Shown here in pieces: positions 1-11,229 of a stretch of DNA of 64,000 nt. Position numbers and translations under genes: made by a program. Position 1 is the first letter of the stretch; each line of letters starts with the position of its first letter. Source of the stretch: Diphasiastrum complanatum (taxonomy: Eukaryota; Streptophyta; Lycopodiopsida; Lycopodiales; Lycopodiaceae); contig CM055108.1 of the NCBI GenBank assembly GCA_029204225.1, positions 3,585,547 to 3,649,546 of the forward strand. Reading direction: 5' to 3'. The notes beneath the pieces were generated by a model. The model ran no database searches and was not told where the DNA came from. It worked only from the letters and a program-made list of their open reading frames with translations.

Positions 1-448
1 ACCAGCATTTAATAACCCATATTCATTGGATCATAGAAAATTCATATGGTGTCAGTTTGAGGTAATTTTTTGTGCAAATCCTAGGATAAGCTACCAAGAT
101 CACTTGCCATTGATTAGTTTTGAATTTGTTTCATGAAAACTAATTAATCTAGGCTGATTTCAGACCTTCTTAAAGTGGAAACCAGATCTTGAAAGTACAT
201 CAAAGTGAATGAGAGAGATAGAGTCAATTTTTGTCCAAGAATAGCCAAGATTGGCAGGATTTGCTTGAGTGTAGTTTTCATCTCATCTTATCTTCATTCC
301 AGCTTGTGAGGGAGTGATAGAACTGTGATTACAAATCCATCTGTTGGATTAGAAGTCAACATTTAAGTGAAACACTGCAAGTTAGAAACCTTTGTGAGTT
401 TCAGGTCCAAACAAATCTATATCTTGTGTGTAGAATCTTGCTAGTAAG

Positions 449-2110
449 ATGGGATCAGTGGGAGCCTACCTTCTAGAAGCTAGTGAGAGGTTAAATTCTA
501 CCAATTATGCTATTTGGAAAGTGAGGATGGAGTCACTAATGGTGCTCCAGGATCTTTATGAGTTTCTAATAGATGATGAAGATGAACCTCTAGGTGCACA
601 GGAATTAGTGAGATACAAGAAGAGGTCTAGGCTTGCACTTCACTGTATTGAGATGAATGTAAGCAATGATCTTTTAAGGGAAGTATCATCATGTAAGAGT
701 GCTAAAGAGGCTTGGGAATCTCTAAAATCTATCTATGAGTCTAGTAACACTTCAAGGGTTCTCATGCTTAGGAACCAGATTCTACAAAGCATGAAGAGGA
801 GTGATGAGAATGCACAAGATTATGTGCTAAGAATCAAGTCTCTTAATAGGGAGTTAGCTTCCATTGGAGAGAAGATTCAAGATAGTGAGCTTGTTCAGAT
901 TGTCCTAAATGGTCTAGGGAGTGGCTTTACAAATTTGGTCCAAAGCTTTGCAATCCAAGACACTTTGCCTACTATAGAAAAGCTACACAGTGTATTAGTA
1001 GCTGAAGAGTGTAGGATGTTGCATACCAATGCAAGAATGAATGCTATTTCTCTGCAGTATGGTGATGAGAAAGCTAATTTCTCATTTAAAAGCAAGAAGA
1101 AGACCAATGGCAAGAAGAAGCACTTCAAGGAGACCAAGGAGGAGGATGAGGCTTCAAGCTCAAAGGGCAAGATCAAAGACAAGTCCAAGTACAAATGTTT
1201 TTTCTGTGGAAAGAAAGGACATTTTGCATCAGAATGTCTCAAGAAAAAGAAGGCACAAGAGAGCAGACAAAGCAACATTGCACATCAGGAGGAAGAGGAG
1301 GATGAAGAGTCATCTTTGATGGTTTCCAACAAAACACCATCATCCAAGAGCAACACCAATGATTCTTGGTGGATTGATAGTGGGGCAAGTTCCCACATGA
1401 CATATCAAAAGGACATATTCTCCACCTTACTTTCTTACAATGACTTACATAGATCAATCTATACTGCAAGTAGTCAAGAATGTAAGATAAGTGGAATAGG
1501 AACAATTCCCTTGTATGTGGGATCATCCAAAAGGATGAATCTAGATAATGTTCTTTATGTTCCTAAGTTAACCAAGAATTTGCTTAGTGTTGGCCAGTTA
1601 ATGGATAATGGCCTAGATGTACAATTTAAGCATGGAGTTTGTTCCATCCTTAGAAATGATGAATGTATAGCCAAAGGATTTAAGCAAGGTAGATTGTTTA
1701 AGCTTGATGCTAATATTGCAGTGGAGAGTGTTAACTTGGCAAAGGTGGAGCTATCAAAGGTGGAACTGTGGCACAAAAGGTTGGGCCACCCCAACTACAA
1801 AGCCATGGAATCTATGACTACAAAGGAGCTTGTAGTTGGACTCCCCAAGCATTTGTCAAAGTGTGGGAAGAGATGTGAAGCATGCAGCCTCTCAAAGGCT
1901 CACAAGCTACCCTTCTCAAGATCAAACTCTCCTCTTGAACTCATCCATTCGGATGTTCATAGTTTTTCACATGAGTCTAATGGTGGTGCCAAGTACTATG
2001 TAATCTTCATTGATGACTATTCTAGATTTTGTTGGATGTACCTCTTGTCTAGCAAATTAATGGTGTTTGATTCTTTTGTAGAGTTCAAGACTTTAAAAAA
2101 ATCAACTTAG
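449..2110 (+). pseudogene. copia gag-protease-integrase, frameshifted
   Basis: This 553-codon frame is the first part of a copia polyprotein. Residues 1-200 are a gag of the UBN2/DUF4219 type (LNSTNYAIWKVRMESLM near the start). A zinc knuckle CFFCGKKGHFASEC lies near residue 250. The aspartic protease motif WWIDSGASSHM is near residue 308. The GAG-pre-integrase motif LWHKRLGHPN is near 440. The integrase core starts with the first catalytic Asp in LIHSDVHSF and reads on to FIDDYSRF. The frame ends at a single-base slip after an A-rich run, and the integrase continues in another frame from about 2110. The start is the first Met before the conserved gag N terminus. Gag and protease look intact, so decay may be fairly recent. 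Confidence 0.88.
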
Positions 2111-3338
2111 TACCAAGATTAAGGTATTAAGGAGTGATAATGGAGGTGAATATGTCTCCAATAAGTTGATTGACTTTTGTATTTCTAATGGCATAAAGAG
2201 GGAGTTGTCATGTCCATACACCCCTCAACAAAATGGAGTGAGTGAGAGAAGAAATAGATCTCTTTGTGAGTGTGCTAAGGCCTTAAGGCTAGATGCTTCT
2301 CTATCCAAACCATTTTGGGGTGAAGCAATAACTTGTGCTAACTATTTGTGCAATAGATTGCCAAACCAAGCCATTGGAGGAATCACACCATTTGAAGCTC
2401 TATTTGGAGAGAAGCCCAATCTCAAAGATCTCAAAGTTTTTGGATCCACTTGCTATGTACACCAATCCTTGGATAAGAGAAGGAAGGATGATGCAACATC
2501 CATCAAAGACATCTTTGTGGGATATGGTGAGAATAGCAAAGGTTATAGAGTCTTCAATCCCATCACTAGCAAGGTGATAGTGAGTAGGGATGTTATTTTT
2601 TATGAAGGACATGCTTGTGATTTGGATGATAATGCTACTAATCATCTTGATGCCAAGGATCATGCTAGGATGGAGGAGGAGCTTCCAAGTGAAGAAGAAC
2701 TTGAGGATCCACCTCAAGATGCAAGAACTCCAAGAACTCCAAGAAGATCTACAAGGGCAAGATCCGAGCCATTGAGGCTCACCTATGATGGTCAAGGTGA
2801 TCAAAGGGAAGGCTCATCATCTTTCACATCTTACACCTTTCTTACTTCAATGTTAGATGAGCCAACATGCTATGAAGATGCTTGTAAGTCTAAAAGTTGG
2901 ATGGATGCTATGCAAGTAGAGTATGATGCTCTTATTGAGAATCATACTTGGGATCTTGTGGATCTTCCTCAAGGGAAGAAACCTCTTGATTGCAAGTGGG
3001 TGTTTAGATTGAAGTATAATCAAGATGGATCAATAAGCAAGCATAAAGCTAGGCTTGTTGCCAAAGGTTTTTTACAAACCAAAGGCATTGACTATGATGA
3101 GACTTTTGCTCCTGTGGCTAAGCTTGTTACTATCAGGTTGATCATTAGTCTTGCTACAACCTTCAATTGGGAGCTATTCCAACTTGACTTCACAAATGCA
3201 TTCCTCAATGGTTATTTGGAGGAAGAGATCTACATGAGGCAACCCGAGGGCTTCATCAAGGCAAAGCATGAAGGAAAGGTGACAAAGTGGATAGAAGATC
3301 AACAAGTGCCTTTGCCACCTTTCTATGTGATGGAGTAG
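2110..3338 (+). pseudogene. copia integrase end and reverse transcriptase start
   Basis: This frame continues the integrase after the frameshift. The second catalytic Asp is in RSDNGGEYVS just before the first Met at 2166, and the catalytic Glu is in QQNGVSERRNRS. A linker with charged and TPRTPRRSTR-type sequence follows. The reverse transcriptase then opens with WMDAMQVEYDALIENHTWDL, CKWVFRLKYNQDGSI and GIDYDETFAPVAK, and reaches FTNAFLNGYLEEEIYM. The sequence then jumps into RNase H coding DNA near 3280, so the last residues are read out of frame. The palm motif YVDD is absent, so no polymerase activity is expected. Confidence 0.87.
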
Positions 3339-3787
3339 TATCATGGCTTTCCAAAAAGCAAGATACCATCTCCCTATCTTCCACAGAATCCGAATACAAG
3401 GCCTTGACATCAACATGCAAGGAGGTCTTGTGGCTCAAAAGGCTATTGGTGGAGCTTCATGTCATGGAGGAGGAGATCCCTATCATCTATTGTGACAACC
3501 AATCAGCCCAATCACTTGCAACTAATCCTACATTCCATGCAAGGAGCAAACACATCGAAATTGCTCATCATTTCGTGAGGAAAAAAGTGCAAGCTAAAGA
3601 GATCAAGCTCCAACACGTGCCATCATCAAGTTGCTTGGCTGATTTGTTTACTAAACCTTTACCTAAAGATTCATTTGTCAAGCTTAGATCTTCAATTGGA
3701 GTTATTGATAAAAGCATTGTGATCTCCAAGGCTAGATTTGAGGAGGAGTGTGAAAAATTGCCTACATTGGCAAATCTAGCCATGTAA
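3279..3787 (+). pseudogene. copia RNase H, fused to RT by deletion
   Basis: The frame reads DRRSTSAFATFLCDGVVSWL, then STESEYKALTSTCKEVLWLKRLL and YCDNQSAQSLATNPTFHARS, which is the RNase H domain that ends copia polyproteins. It closes with ADLFTKPLPKDSFVKLRS and a tail that runs into the presumed LTR, as is common in this family. It is in a different frame from the upstream reverse transcriptase because several hundred bases between YMRQPEGF and DRRSTS are missing. No independent start is expected. Confidence 0.88.
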
Positions 3788-4394
3788 AATATTGTACATT
3801 TTGTCAATATTGTTTGTTGGTTACTTGAATGGCCAAAGTGCCACTTGTACATACACACCTAAAGTAGGTTACCACGAGTCAAGAGGAGTGGTTGTGTCTA
3901 TTTGGTAGTGATTCCTACTTTGTAGGATCTAGACCATGATTTATGATGAGATTTGTACCTACCATGCACCTACCAAGCATGACTCTTGGATCTAGACTAG
4001 GGTTTTCACATTAGGGCAAGAAAGTGGAGTCTACTTCCTTATTACATGCTGGATTTTCACCTAACTTTGCAAAGGAAGTGTGTTTTACTATGTATTTCCA
4101 TTCTCCATAGTGAGAAGATAGAAACTTTTTGGAGCCTCAAGGAGAAACTCGAGTTTCCTCTCATTGTATGGTGATTACTCTATTTTTCCAATGAAACCCA
4201 GCTTTGGCACTTTGTAAACACTGTCTACAGGCCATACTACAGCCTTATTTCCACACGTGTGGAGTTGGATTAGACTATTTGATCAATGCTTTGATTGTCT
4301 CTACTTATTTCCTATCAAGCTGCTAAACTAGATCTTGTTTTCTGATGACTAGTTTCTGATAGATTGTTTAACAAGCATACAATCACCTTGTGGA
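3740..4394 (+). repeat. polypurine tract and candidate 3' LTR of copia 1
   Basis: GAGGAGGAG at 3740-3748 is a good polypurine tract, directly followed by TGTGAAAAATTG, which would be the LTR start. The rest to about 4394 has no coding content and would be LTR sequence. I could not match it to the few bases of 5' LTR at the left edge, so its right end is unproven. Confidence 0.45.
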
Positions 4395-4979
4395 TCATTC
4401 AAAGATCCATTTATGGTCCTTAGTACTGTACTTTTCACAATCTACGTACAGCACAATCAGTGTGATACTAGAGTCACGAGCAAGGTAGTAAAGATTGAAA
4501 TCTGAAGAAGTGCGTATCAAACCTCTAGAAAGGAGATGCTCATCAAAGTGGCTATACCAAGCACGTGGTGCTTGTTTCAATCCGTACAAGGCTTTCTTCA
4601 TCTTGCACACTTTGTCTTCCATGCCATGTGTCCTAAAGCCACTAGGTTGCTCCATGTACACCACTTATTCAAGTTTACCATTCTGAATTGCAGACTTTAC
4701 GTCCATCTGATGTAGATTCTATCCAAATAGTGCCGCCAAAGCAATCACCATGCGAAGTGTATTCCACTTGGCAACAAGAGCGAAGGTCTCTTCGTAGTCA
4801 ATGCCCTTAGTTTGCGCATAGCCTTTCACTACAAGCCTTGCTTTGTGTTTTGCAATAGTTCCATCGACATTGTACTTTGTCCTGTATACCCATTTGTTGC
4901 CAATGGGTCTTTTGCCCTTTGGAAGATCCACTATCTCCCATGTGTCATGGTGTTTGATGGAATCAATCTCCTCCTGCAT
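4395..4979 (-). pseudogene. copia 2 reverse transcriptase, truncated
   Basis: The domain starts (4979) with MQEEIDSIKHHDTWEIVDLP and continues through GNKWVYRTKYNVDGTI, GIDYEETFALVAK and QMDVKSAIQNG. In-frame stops lie near 4715-4725 and 4665. The second open piece (4664-4395) has VYMEQPSGF, ALYGLKQAPRAWY and then LYVD followed by unrelated residues. The second catalytic Asp of YVDD is therefore lost at the breakpoint near 4448. It is non-functional. Confidence 0.85.
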
Positions 4980-5078
4980 TGTTTTTTGCCATATCTCCTA
5001 ATTTTTGGCCTCCTCAAAACAAGAGGGTTCAGTAGATGAATTAAGATTTAGTTGAAACTTATCAGATTCCTTCCTCTC

Positions 5079-5696
5079 TCATGTGGAATGCCGCAACTCT
5101 CCCTCCTTGCTAGGCTCGGCAATTTTCCCTTCCTTGTCACTCATGAGTTTAGTATACCATTTGGGTAACTTACGTTGAGGTGATTCGCTACGAGGTGAAT
5201 AGGAATCCCATGGTGCATCTTGCTCCTTCCTTTTATCACCTGCTACCTCAGTCTTTTCTGATCCAATAGATTTGTTTCTCCCTCTCCATCTCATCTCTAC
5301 GGTGGGAGGAGTACCACGTCCCTCATCATCATCATGATGATCTTCCTGTGGTGGTAGAACTATTTCATCCTCTTTGAGAAGCTTTCATAGCTCATCATTA
5401 TTCTCTTCTTCATCCCCAAATCTATGGATTTCATCAAATAAGACATCACGGCTTATGTGCACACATAGCCCCTCTGGATCATAACATCTATATCCCTTGG
5501 TTTATTCATCATATCCTTTAAAAATGCACTTCAAGGCCTTTACCTGCATTTTGGCTCTCTCGCTCTTAGGTATGTGAACATACACTCGGCATCCAAATAC
5601 TCGCAACCCATCCATCTTAGGCTTCTTAGCAGTGAATGTCTCCTCGGGTGTGCAATTAGGTACTGCAATTGTAGGGTTTCTATTTTGTAAGAACAC
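5079..5696 (-). pseudogene. copia 2 integrase C-terminal region and linker
   Basis: The piece at 5502-5696 reads TPEETFTAKKPKMDGLRVFG and VYVHIPKSERAKMQVKALKC, the usual C-terminal integrase signature (fixed-length walk of GLRVFG, then a charged stretch and FKGYDE). The piece at 5079-5294 is the charged, Ser/Lys-rich linker before the reverse transcriptase. Frameshifts separate the two, and they contain no catalytic residues. Confidence 0.75.
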
Positions 5697-5711
5697 ATCA
5701 GTTTTGACAGC

Positions 5712-6686
5712 TTATAAAGAATCAATAACTCCCATACGTGTCATCATTTCCCTAGCTACTTCGACAATGGTACGATTCTTTTTTTCAGCTATCCCATTTT
5801 GTTGAGGTGTATCAACTTGCGCAAACTCCTGTTTAATGCCATGCTCCTTGCAAAAGTCAATAAAATCTGTGGAACGATATTCACCACCACGATCTGCCCT
5901 GAGTACCTTGATCTTAGCACCTGACTGATTCTCAACCAATGCTTTGAAGCTTTTAAAGCATCCAAATGTGTCCGACTTTTGCTTAACGGTGTAGATCCAG
6001 GTCTTCCGTGAGTAATCATCAATGAAGGTTAGCACATAAAATGCTTTACCAATAGACATTACCTTCATTGGCCCACATAAGTCATAGTGTATCAACTCAA
6101 GCACTCGTTTTGCCCTTGTTGCACCTTCTTTGTTGAACTTCTTCATGTGTAACTTTCCTAGCACGCACTCCTTGCAAATGGACTCTTCTTTGTCATCCAA
6201 ACTAGGTAGACATGTTACCATCTTGAGCTTACGAAGTAGCCTCAAGCTTTTGAAGTTCAAATGCCCCATGCGCCTATGCCATAAATCACTTTGTGCTATA
6301 GATGTAGATGCTAACACATTGCATTTTGTAACAATAGCATTTAACTTGTACAAACCACAAGTTTTATTTCTAAAGCCATCAGCAATCACCTTGAAACCCC
6401 GTTTCACATCCTTGATCTGGCATTTCTTGTCATTGAACTCCACCTTCAACTTATGACCTGTCATTATACCAACAGATAAAAGACTCTTTTGAAGGCCAGG
6501 AACATACAACACATTTTCAATTACCTTCACATGTCCATCAGGAAATTGAATAGGCACTGCACCAACTCCATGGATTTGGCACTCGTCGTCATTCGCCTGC
6601 GCAACTCTATCTCCATCATCAGTAAGCTCCAGATTTTTAAACCATGATTTGTTGCCAGTCATGTGTCTCATTGCTCCTGAGTCCAC
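5712..6686 (-). pseudogene. copia 2 protease and integrase
   Basis: The frame opens in the protease, MDSGAMRHMTGNKSWF; the catalytic DSG is present. A protease body with VLYVPGLQKSLLSVG follows. The pre-integrase motif SDLWHRRMGHLNFKSL comes next, with the zinc-binding C-X2-C in ICKECVLGK. The integrase core has Asp in LIHYDLCGPM, Asp in RADRGGEYRS and Glu in QQNGIAEKKNRTI. All three catalytic residues are visible over 324 codons, the longest intact stretch of this element. The frame is closed on the right by a stop that separates it from gag at 6722. Confidence 0.88.
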
Positions 6687-6721
6687 GTACCAATGTGTAT
6701 GATCAATGGAATGTTGCGATG

Positions 6722-7584
6722 CTAATGTTGTCGCAAATGCCGTGTCTTGATCTTATCGCTGTCATTCTCTTCTTCAACAAAATTGGTCAACTGCTTCACT
6801 TTGCCCCTCTTAATATCCGTCTTCTTTTTGCGACAATCTCTTGCCCAATGTCCAGGCTTTTGGCAATGAAAACAGTTGTCTTTCTTCTTCTTGCCTGATG
6901 TGGATCCTTGATTGTCATCCTCCACATTCGACTTCTTGGATTGCTTCTTGTATTTATGCTTCCCTTTGGCTAGCATTGCTTGATCTTCTGATGTGGGAAG
7001 TCGAGTTTTTACCACTTCACGCCTTTGTTCCTCTTGTAGGATGATGCCATGAAGATTTTCAAATGTTGGTAGTCTCTCCCTTGAAGCAATGCCACTTGCA
7101 AACATTTGAAAATTTTCGGGTAGCCCATTTATAACCGTGTGAACCAGCTCAACATCTCTTATTGGTTCACCAATAGCTATTAACCGGTCTCGTAACTCTT
7201 TTATTCGTGTGAAATAGGATCCTATGCCCTCATTTTCCTCCATGCGAACACTTATGAGTTTGGTCCTCAAAAACATCATTTGAGAGGGGTTCGTCGTTTG
7301 AAACTATGTTTTGAGTGCATCCCAAGTGCTTCTTGTTGATACAACTTCACTAATGTGGGCAATAACATGATCCTTCACTGACAAGTTTATCAAGGATAAG
7401 GCCTTCAGCGTCCTTTTGTCAAATGCACGAATATCGGCTGGAGTTGTAGTTGGCCGCTGTTCCACCCCAGGGACAATGTCCCACAGCTCCTTTTCCATGA
7501 AAATACTTTTCATTTTGAATTTCCAAATGCTACCCCGTCCAATCTACTAGCTTCTCCAAGCACGGATTGTCCCAATCCTATCAT
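6722..7584 (-). pseudogene. copia 2 gag with zinc knuckle, broken
   Basis: A plausible start is at 7584, giving SVLGEASRLDG, then a frameshift to KSIFMEKELWDIVPGVEQRP (7513). Another break lies near 7300. The piece at 7279-6722 continues with MMFLRTKLISVRMEENEGIG, ELVHTVINGLPENFQMF and LLQ-type motifs, and ends with the CCHC knuckle CFHCQKPGHWARDC. This is the nucleocapsid-like gag of a copia element, split over at least three frames. Confidence 0.82.
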
Positions 7585-7969
7585 TTCGCCAAAAATTGCT
7601 CCTATAGCGCCTTAATGAGGCCCAATGGCAAGCTTATAGAGCAATTTAGACTTCTAAAAGTCAACTTTAAGGTATGACCAAAAAAGTTTCAGGACCTCCC
7701 GCAGTTTTTTTGCCAAATCGGAAGCCAAATCGGTGTCGTCCTTTGAAATGCCCTTCGTCACCAACTCCCAACTACTTGCCCACTGGAATGGTGAAAAGAC
7801 TTTTGGTGCACTTCGAACATTTTCTCTGCGGCAATTCCTTTGTTTTCATGTACCATACTTGCAGGGTACAGTCCTTTTCTGCCCTTAATTTGGAGGATTT
7901 TGGCTTTTGGACGGCCTTAAACGGAGAAATGAGCTAAAAGATGCACTGTTTCTTCACAATGAAACAACT
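7585..7969. other. unassigned stretch between copia fragments
   Basis: No coding motif, primer-binding site or LTR end was recognised here. It could be the untranslated leader of copia 2. Nothing further is supported. Confidence 0.4.
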
Positions 7970-8257
7970 TCAAACCCTATATCTTGAATGCTCATCAATG
8001 AAGGTTACATAGTACTTAGCACCACTATTAGATTCTTGAGAGAAGTTATGCACATCCAAATGTATGATTTCAAGAGGAGTGTTTGATCTTGTAGTAGATC
8101 TTGAGAATGGAAGCTTATGAGCCTTTGAGAGGCTACAAGCCTCACAATGCTTGCCACATCTTGAGAAATCCTTGGGGAGGCCGAGTGCAAGCTTCTTTGC
8201 ACACATGGATTCCATAGCTTTGAAGTTGGGGTTGCCCAACCTTTTGTGCCATAGCTC
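7970..8257 (-). pseudogene. copia fragment 3: pre-integrase and integrase start
   Basis: Minus-strand reading gives ELWHKRLGNPNFKAMESM, CEACSLSKAHKLPFSRS, LEIIHLDVHNFSQES and AKYYVTFIDEHSRY. This matches the same stretch of copia 1 closely, so it is a second, opposite-strand copy of that family. Its upstream part is cut off at 8257, exactly where the LTR of copia 4 begins (TGTTGGAA). The simplest reading is that copia 4 inserted into this fragment. No continuation was found on the far side. Confidence 0.85.
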
Positions 8258-9478
8258 TGTTGGAATATTCTCCTTCCTACTAATCGACTAATTGGTTTTT
8301 AATCTTCATCCAACTGTTTATCCAGTTCTGCGGATTCTCCCGTGTTTTACACAAACCTTTTGAATTACAAGTGTTTTTACACAGTCTGCAGAAATACACG
8401 GAGTTTGACAATAGTGTCGGGAATTTTCTTTCACTACAAAACCCGACACTGTCGTCTTTTTGCTACAATCAATTTTAAAGCGACTTTGTCAAAAAAATTG
8501 AGTAAAAATGCAATGTCGCGTTTTTCGCATATTTTGTTTGTCAAGAATTGTGAGTAAAATGCAGTGTCGCATTTTTTGCATTTTTCAAAGTGCCTCAAAT
8601 GCTAAGAAAATAACTTTGGCAAAGTGTGGGACTACCCCAATATTCAGGAAATGAGATTTTTCGACATTGTGGCATTTCTCACAAAAGTCGCATTTTTTGC
8701 TTTTTCCTTGATGACAATTATGTTCATTTCTGCAGAGTGAGAGTGACAGTCACGTTCATCTATGCAGACAGAGACTGTTTACGGCCAAATGTCACTGCTT
8801 ATCAGCAAGCAACTTCTGAGAAGAATTGGATGAATGCCAATAGAGTCCAGCCAACTGCAGCCGCATTTGATGACCTAATTGCTTAGTATAAATAGTTGTT
8901 CATATTTCAACATCTAATCAAATCAGATCCTTATTGAATAGTTAGCTCTCTCAAGACTGTGAGCTTGAAACTCTTGAGCATTCTAGCTCAATTTTTTAGA
9001 GTTGATTAGAGATTGCTATTGCGCTTACTGCTTATCTGTAGTTGCGCTTAATTTAGACTTTTATTTAGTCATTTAGAAATAGCTTAGAGTACGCGGCTTT
9101 GATCCGCAAACTTGTTGTACTCATTTACATTTTGTTCGCTTTCATACTGAATCAATACTATCTTTTTATTGCGTTCAGCTTCGTCTTAGAATGTATGCAT
9201 TTCTGTAATTCTTCGCGACAGATTATTTTTCTGATAATTCAATGCTTAAATGTTTGGCTACATGATCACTATAGTACTGATGATTTCAAAATTAGTTAAT
9301 ATAAGATTGAACATGTTTTTTATCACTATTGTTTTGTTTGAAATTGATAGGCATAGTCATGCATGAAGAAAGAGAAAGATAGTTTATTTTGTTGCTCACG
9401 ATAGGTTTTCTTTCTTGTCATTCGAATTATTTTTATTCAATTCTTTTAGACCTATCTTTTACACACCTCTTTCCAACA
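8258..9478 (+). repeat. 5' LTR of copia 4
   Basis: The LTR starts TGTTGGAA and ends TTCCAACA, a perfect 8-bp terminal inverted repeat. It is immediately followed by TGGTATCAGAGC. It is 1221 bp, long for copia. It contains repeated GTCGC-type and AAAATGC motifs in its left half. The left flank AGCTC would be the target duplication, but no right end survives to confirm it. Confidence 0.88.
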
Positions 9479-9490
9479 TGGTATCAGAGC
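9479..9490 (+). other. primer-binding site of copia 4
   Basis: TGGTATCAGAGC directly follows the LTR. It is the standard plant copia primer-binding site, complementary to the initiator methionine tRNA. The leader from here to the gag start at 9667 shows no other feature. Confidence 0.88.
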
Positions 9491-9666
9491 GTTGATTCTT
9501 CTTCAAGGTTTAATACTATATCAGAACTTAAGCTCTTATACTTGATATATTTCGCGATATCAAATTATTCTTCAGTTCAAATCAATTTATTTCAGTATCA
9601 GAGAATTGATTTCCAATTGTAACACAACACGATATCTCTCTTAACGTCGTCAGACTAAAGTTCCAG

Positions 9667-10437
9667 ATGGATTCTCAAAATAAAGCCAGTCTTATCGAAG
9701 ACAAGTTGAATGGATCCAATTATCATTTATGGAAATTTAAGATAAACACCTTGCTAATCGCCAACGAGTTGTGGGATGTTGTTACAAGTATCGAAGTGAA
9801 ACCTGAAGACGACACAGAAGACTGAAAATGGAAATTGAAGGATGGTAAAGCTTTCGCGCTTATTATCCTCAATATATCAGATACTCAAATTGGCTTCATA
9901 GCTGAAGCTAAAACTTCGAAAGAAGTTTGAGACATCCTGAGCTCACTATATGATGTGAGAGATGTAACTACCAAGTTACATCTTCGAAGGAAATTCTTCA
10001 CACTCAAGATGTCGAATAATGATTCTCTTCAGAATCATATTAACTTGTTTAAGAATCTCTTGCAACAGATGGCCGCTGTCGGATTAGTCATAGATGATCA
10101 AGACGCAATCATGACATTGCTTTCAAGTTTGCCCTCTACATATCAGAACTGGGTGATGATCATCATGACACACTCAAATTTAACTCTTACCTGAGTTATC
10201 ACTATGTTGTTGCAAGAAAATAATCGAAGAAGTCAAGACACTTTGTCTACCTCTTTGTCTCATGCTCTATATGTCAACAAGGGCTCGAAAACGATAGAAG
10301 CAGAAAACTTCCAAGTAGTCTACATCGAATCAGAAACAGACTGAAGGTCAAGAACAATCATCGAATCCACATTCTTCGAAGAAGAAGATGTTTTGTAGGT
10401 ATTGCAAACGCAATAATCATGAGATCCGGGATTGTTG
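9667..10437 (+). pseudogene. copia 4 gag with zinc knuckle, several stops
   Basis: The start at 9667 gives LIEDKLNGSNYHLWKFKI, a typical gag opening. In-frame stops lie at about 9823, 9928 and 10192. Conserved parts are ALIILNISDTQIGF, KLHLRRKFFTLKMSNNDSLQ and MTLLSSLPSTYQNW. The knuckle CRYCKRNNHEIRDC (about 10394-10435) is intact and is followed by a stop. The stops rule out a product without read-through. Confidence 0.85.
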
Positions 10438-10551
10438 AATTCTCAAAGTGAATAATGCAGCCAAACAACCTGATCAACAAGCAAATATAGTTACAGCATC
10501 TCTTGAAGTCAAAATGGACGAAGACACTTTTACAAATACGCGAATTCGGAT

Positions 10552-11229
10552 GATTCATGGTTTCTGGATTCCAGAGCTACTCAACATATGACCAATCATC
10601 GTGAGAATTTCCCATCTTATACATCTTATAACACAAAGAAGTATGTTCATCTTGGTGATGATAGCACTCACACTATCGAAGGTGGAGGTACTGTAAGATT
10701 TCAGCATGATCAGTTCAAACTATTGTCAAAAGTCTTGTATGTTCCTAAACTCTCTACAAATCTGTTATCAATAAGTAGAATTACATATTTAGGTCATAAG
10801 GTGGAGTTTGAATTTGATCAATGCAGAATTATCGATAGGAGTAATAAGATCCTTGCACTCGGCAAGACGCATGGATACTTATATAGATTGGCACATTGTT
10901 ATTCTGATTCTAGTCAAGCTTTGAAAATCTCTGTTCTTGTCAATAAAGCATTACTATGGCATCATCGCTTAGGACACTTGAACTATGCATCTATTTTGAT
11001 CATGTCAAGAGAATCCCTAGTACTTGATCTCGACTATCCTTCTGGCAAAGTCGATCTCCATGTCTGCCATAGTTGCATCCTTGGAAAGCAAACTAGGATT
11101 CCTTTTAGATCGAGTCATAGACATATACCAAAAGGTATGTTAGATGTTGTTCATACAGATATATGTGGACCTATGCAAACTCCTTCATTGCTAGATGCAA
11201 AGTATTTCATTTATTTTATTGACGAATTC
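10552..11229 (+). pseudogene. copia 4 protease and integrase start
   Basis: The frame reads DSWFLDSRATQHMT, where the protease active site DSG has become DSR, so the protease should be inactive. It continues VLYVPKLSTNLLSISR, ALLWHHRLGHLNYA, then CHSCILGKQTRIPF and VVHTDICGPMQTPSLLDAKY, holding the first integrase Asp. The sequence leaves copia homology after FIDEF near 11226. Confidence 0.87.

Larger units (their letters stand above)
1..4394 (+). mobile_element. Ty1/copia retrotransposon 1, decayed
   Basis: The domain order is gag, CCHC zinc knuckle, protease, integrase, reverse transcriptase and RNase H, which is the Ty1/copia order. The left end is at or beyond the window edge. Positions 1-448 hold no coding sequence; TGGTGTCAG at about 56 could be a degenerate primer-binding site, which would put the 5' LTR end near 52. 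Two lesions disable it: a one-base frameshift near 2108 in the integrase, and a deletion near 3280 that fuses the start of the reverse transcriptase to RNase H and removes the YVDD catalytic core. The right limit is set where minus-strand copia sequence begins and is uncertain. Confidence 0.85.
4395..7584 (-). mobile_element. Ty1/copia retrotransposon 2, lacking RNase H
   Basis: Read on the minus strand from 7584 leftwards, the order is gag, zinc knuckle, protease, integrase, linker and reverse transcriptase. It breaks off after YVD of the reverse transcriptase active site near 4448. RNase H, polypurine tract and 3' LTR are missing. No LTR or primer-binding site was found at the right end either. 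Several frameshifts and in-frame stops interrupt it. It belongs to a different lineage from copia 1, judging by its gag and protease motifs. Confidence 0.85.
8258..11226 (+). mobile_element. Ty1/copia retrotransposon 4, 5' half only
   Basis: A complete 5' LTR (8258-9478), primer-binding site, gag, protease and the start of integrase are present. Integrase stops at 11226 inside FIDEF, where unrelated coding sequence takes over. No reverse transcriptase, RNase H or 3' LTR follows. Several stops break gag. A related element lies at 24134-25965 on the same strand. Confidence 0.87.

Noticed and set aside
8342-8886. Small plus frames inside the copia 4 LTR as genes
   Set aside because: They lie wholly inside an LTR, have no motifs and are not conserved in the related element.
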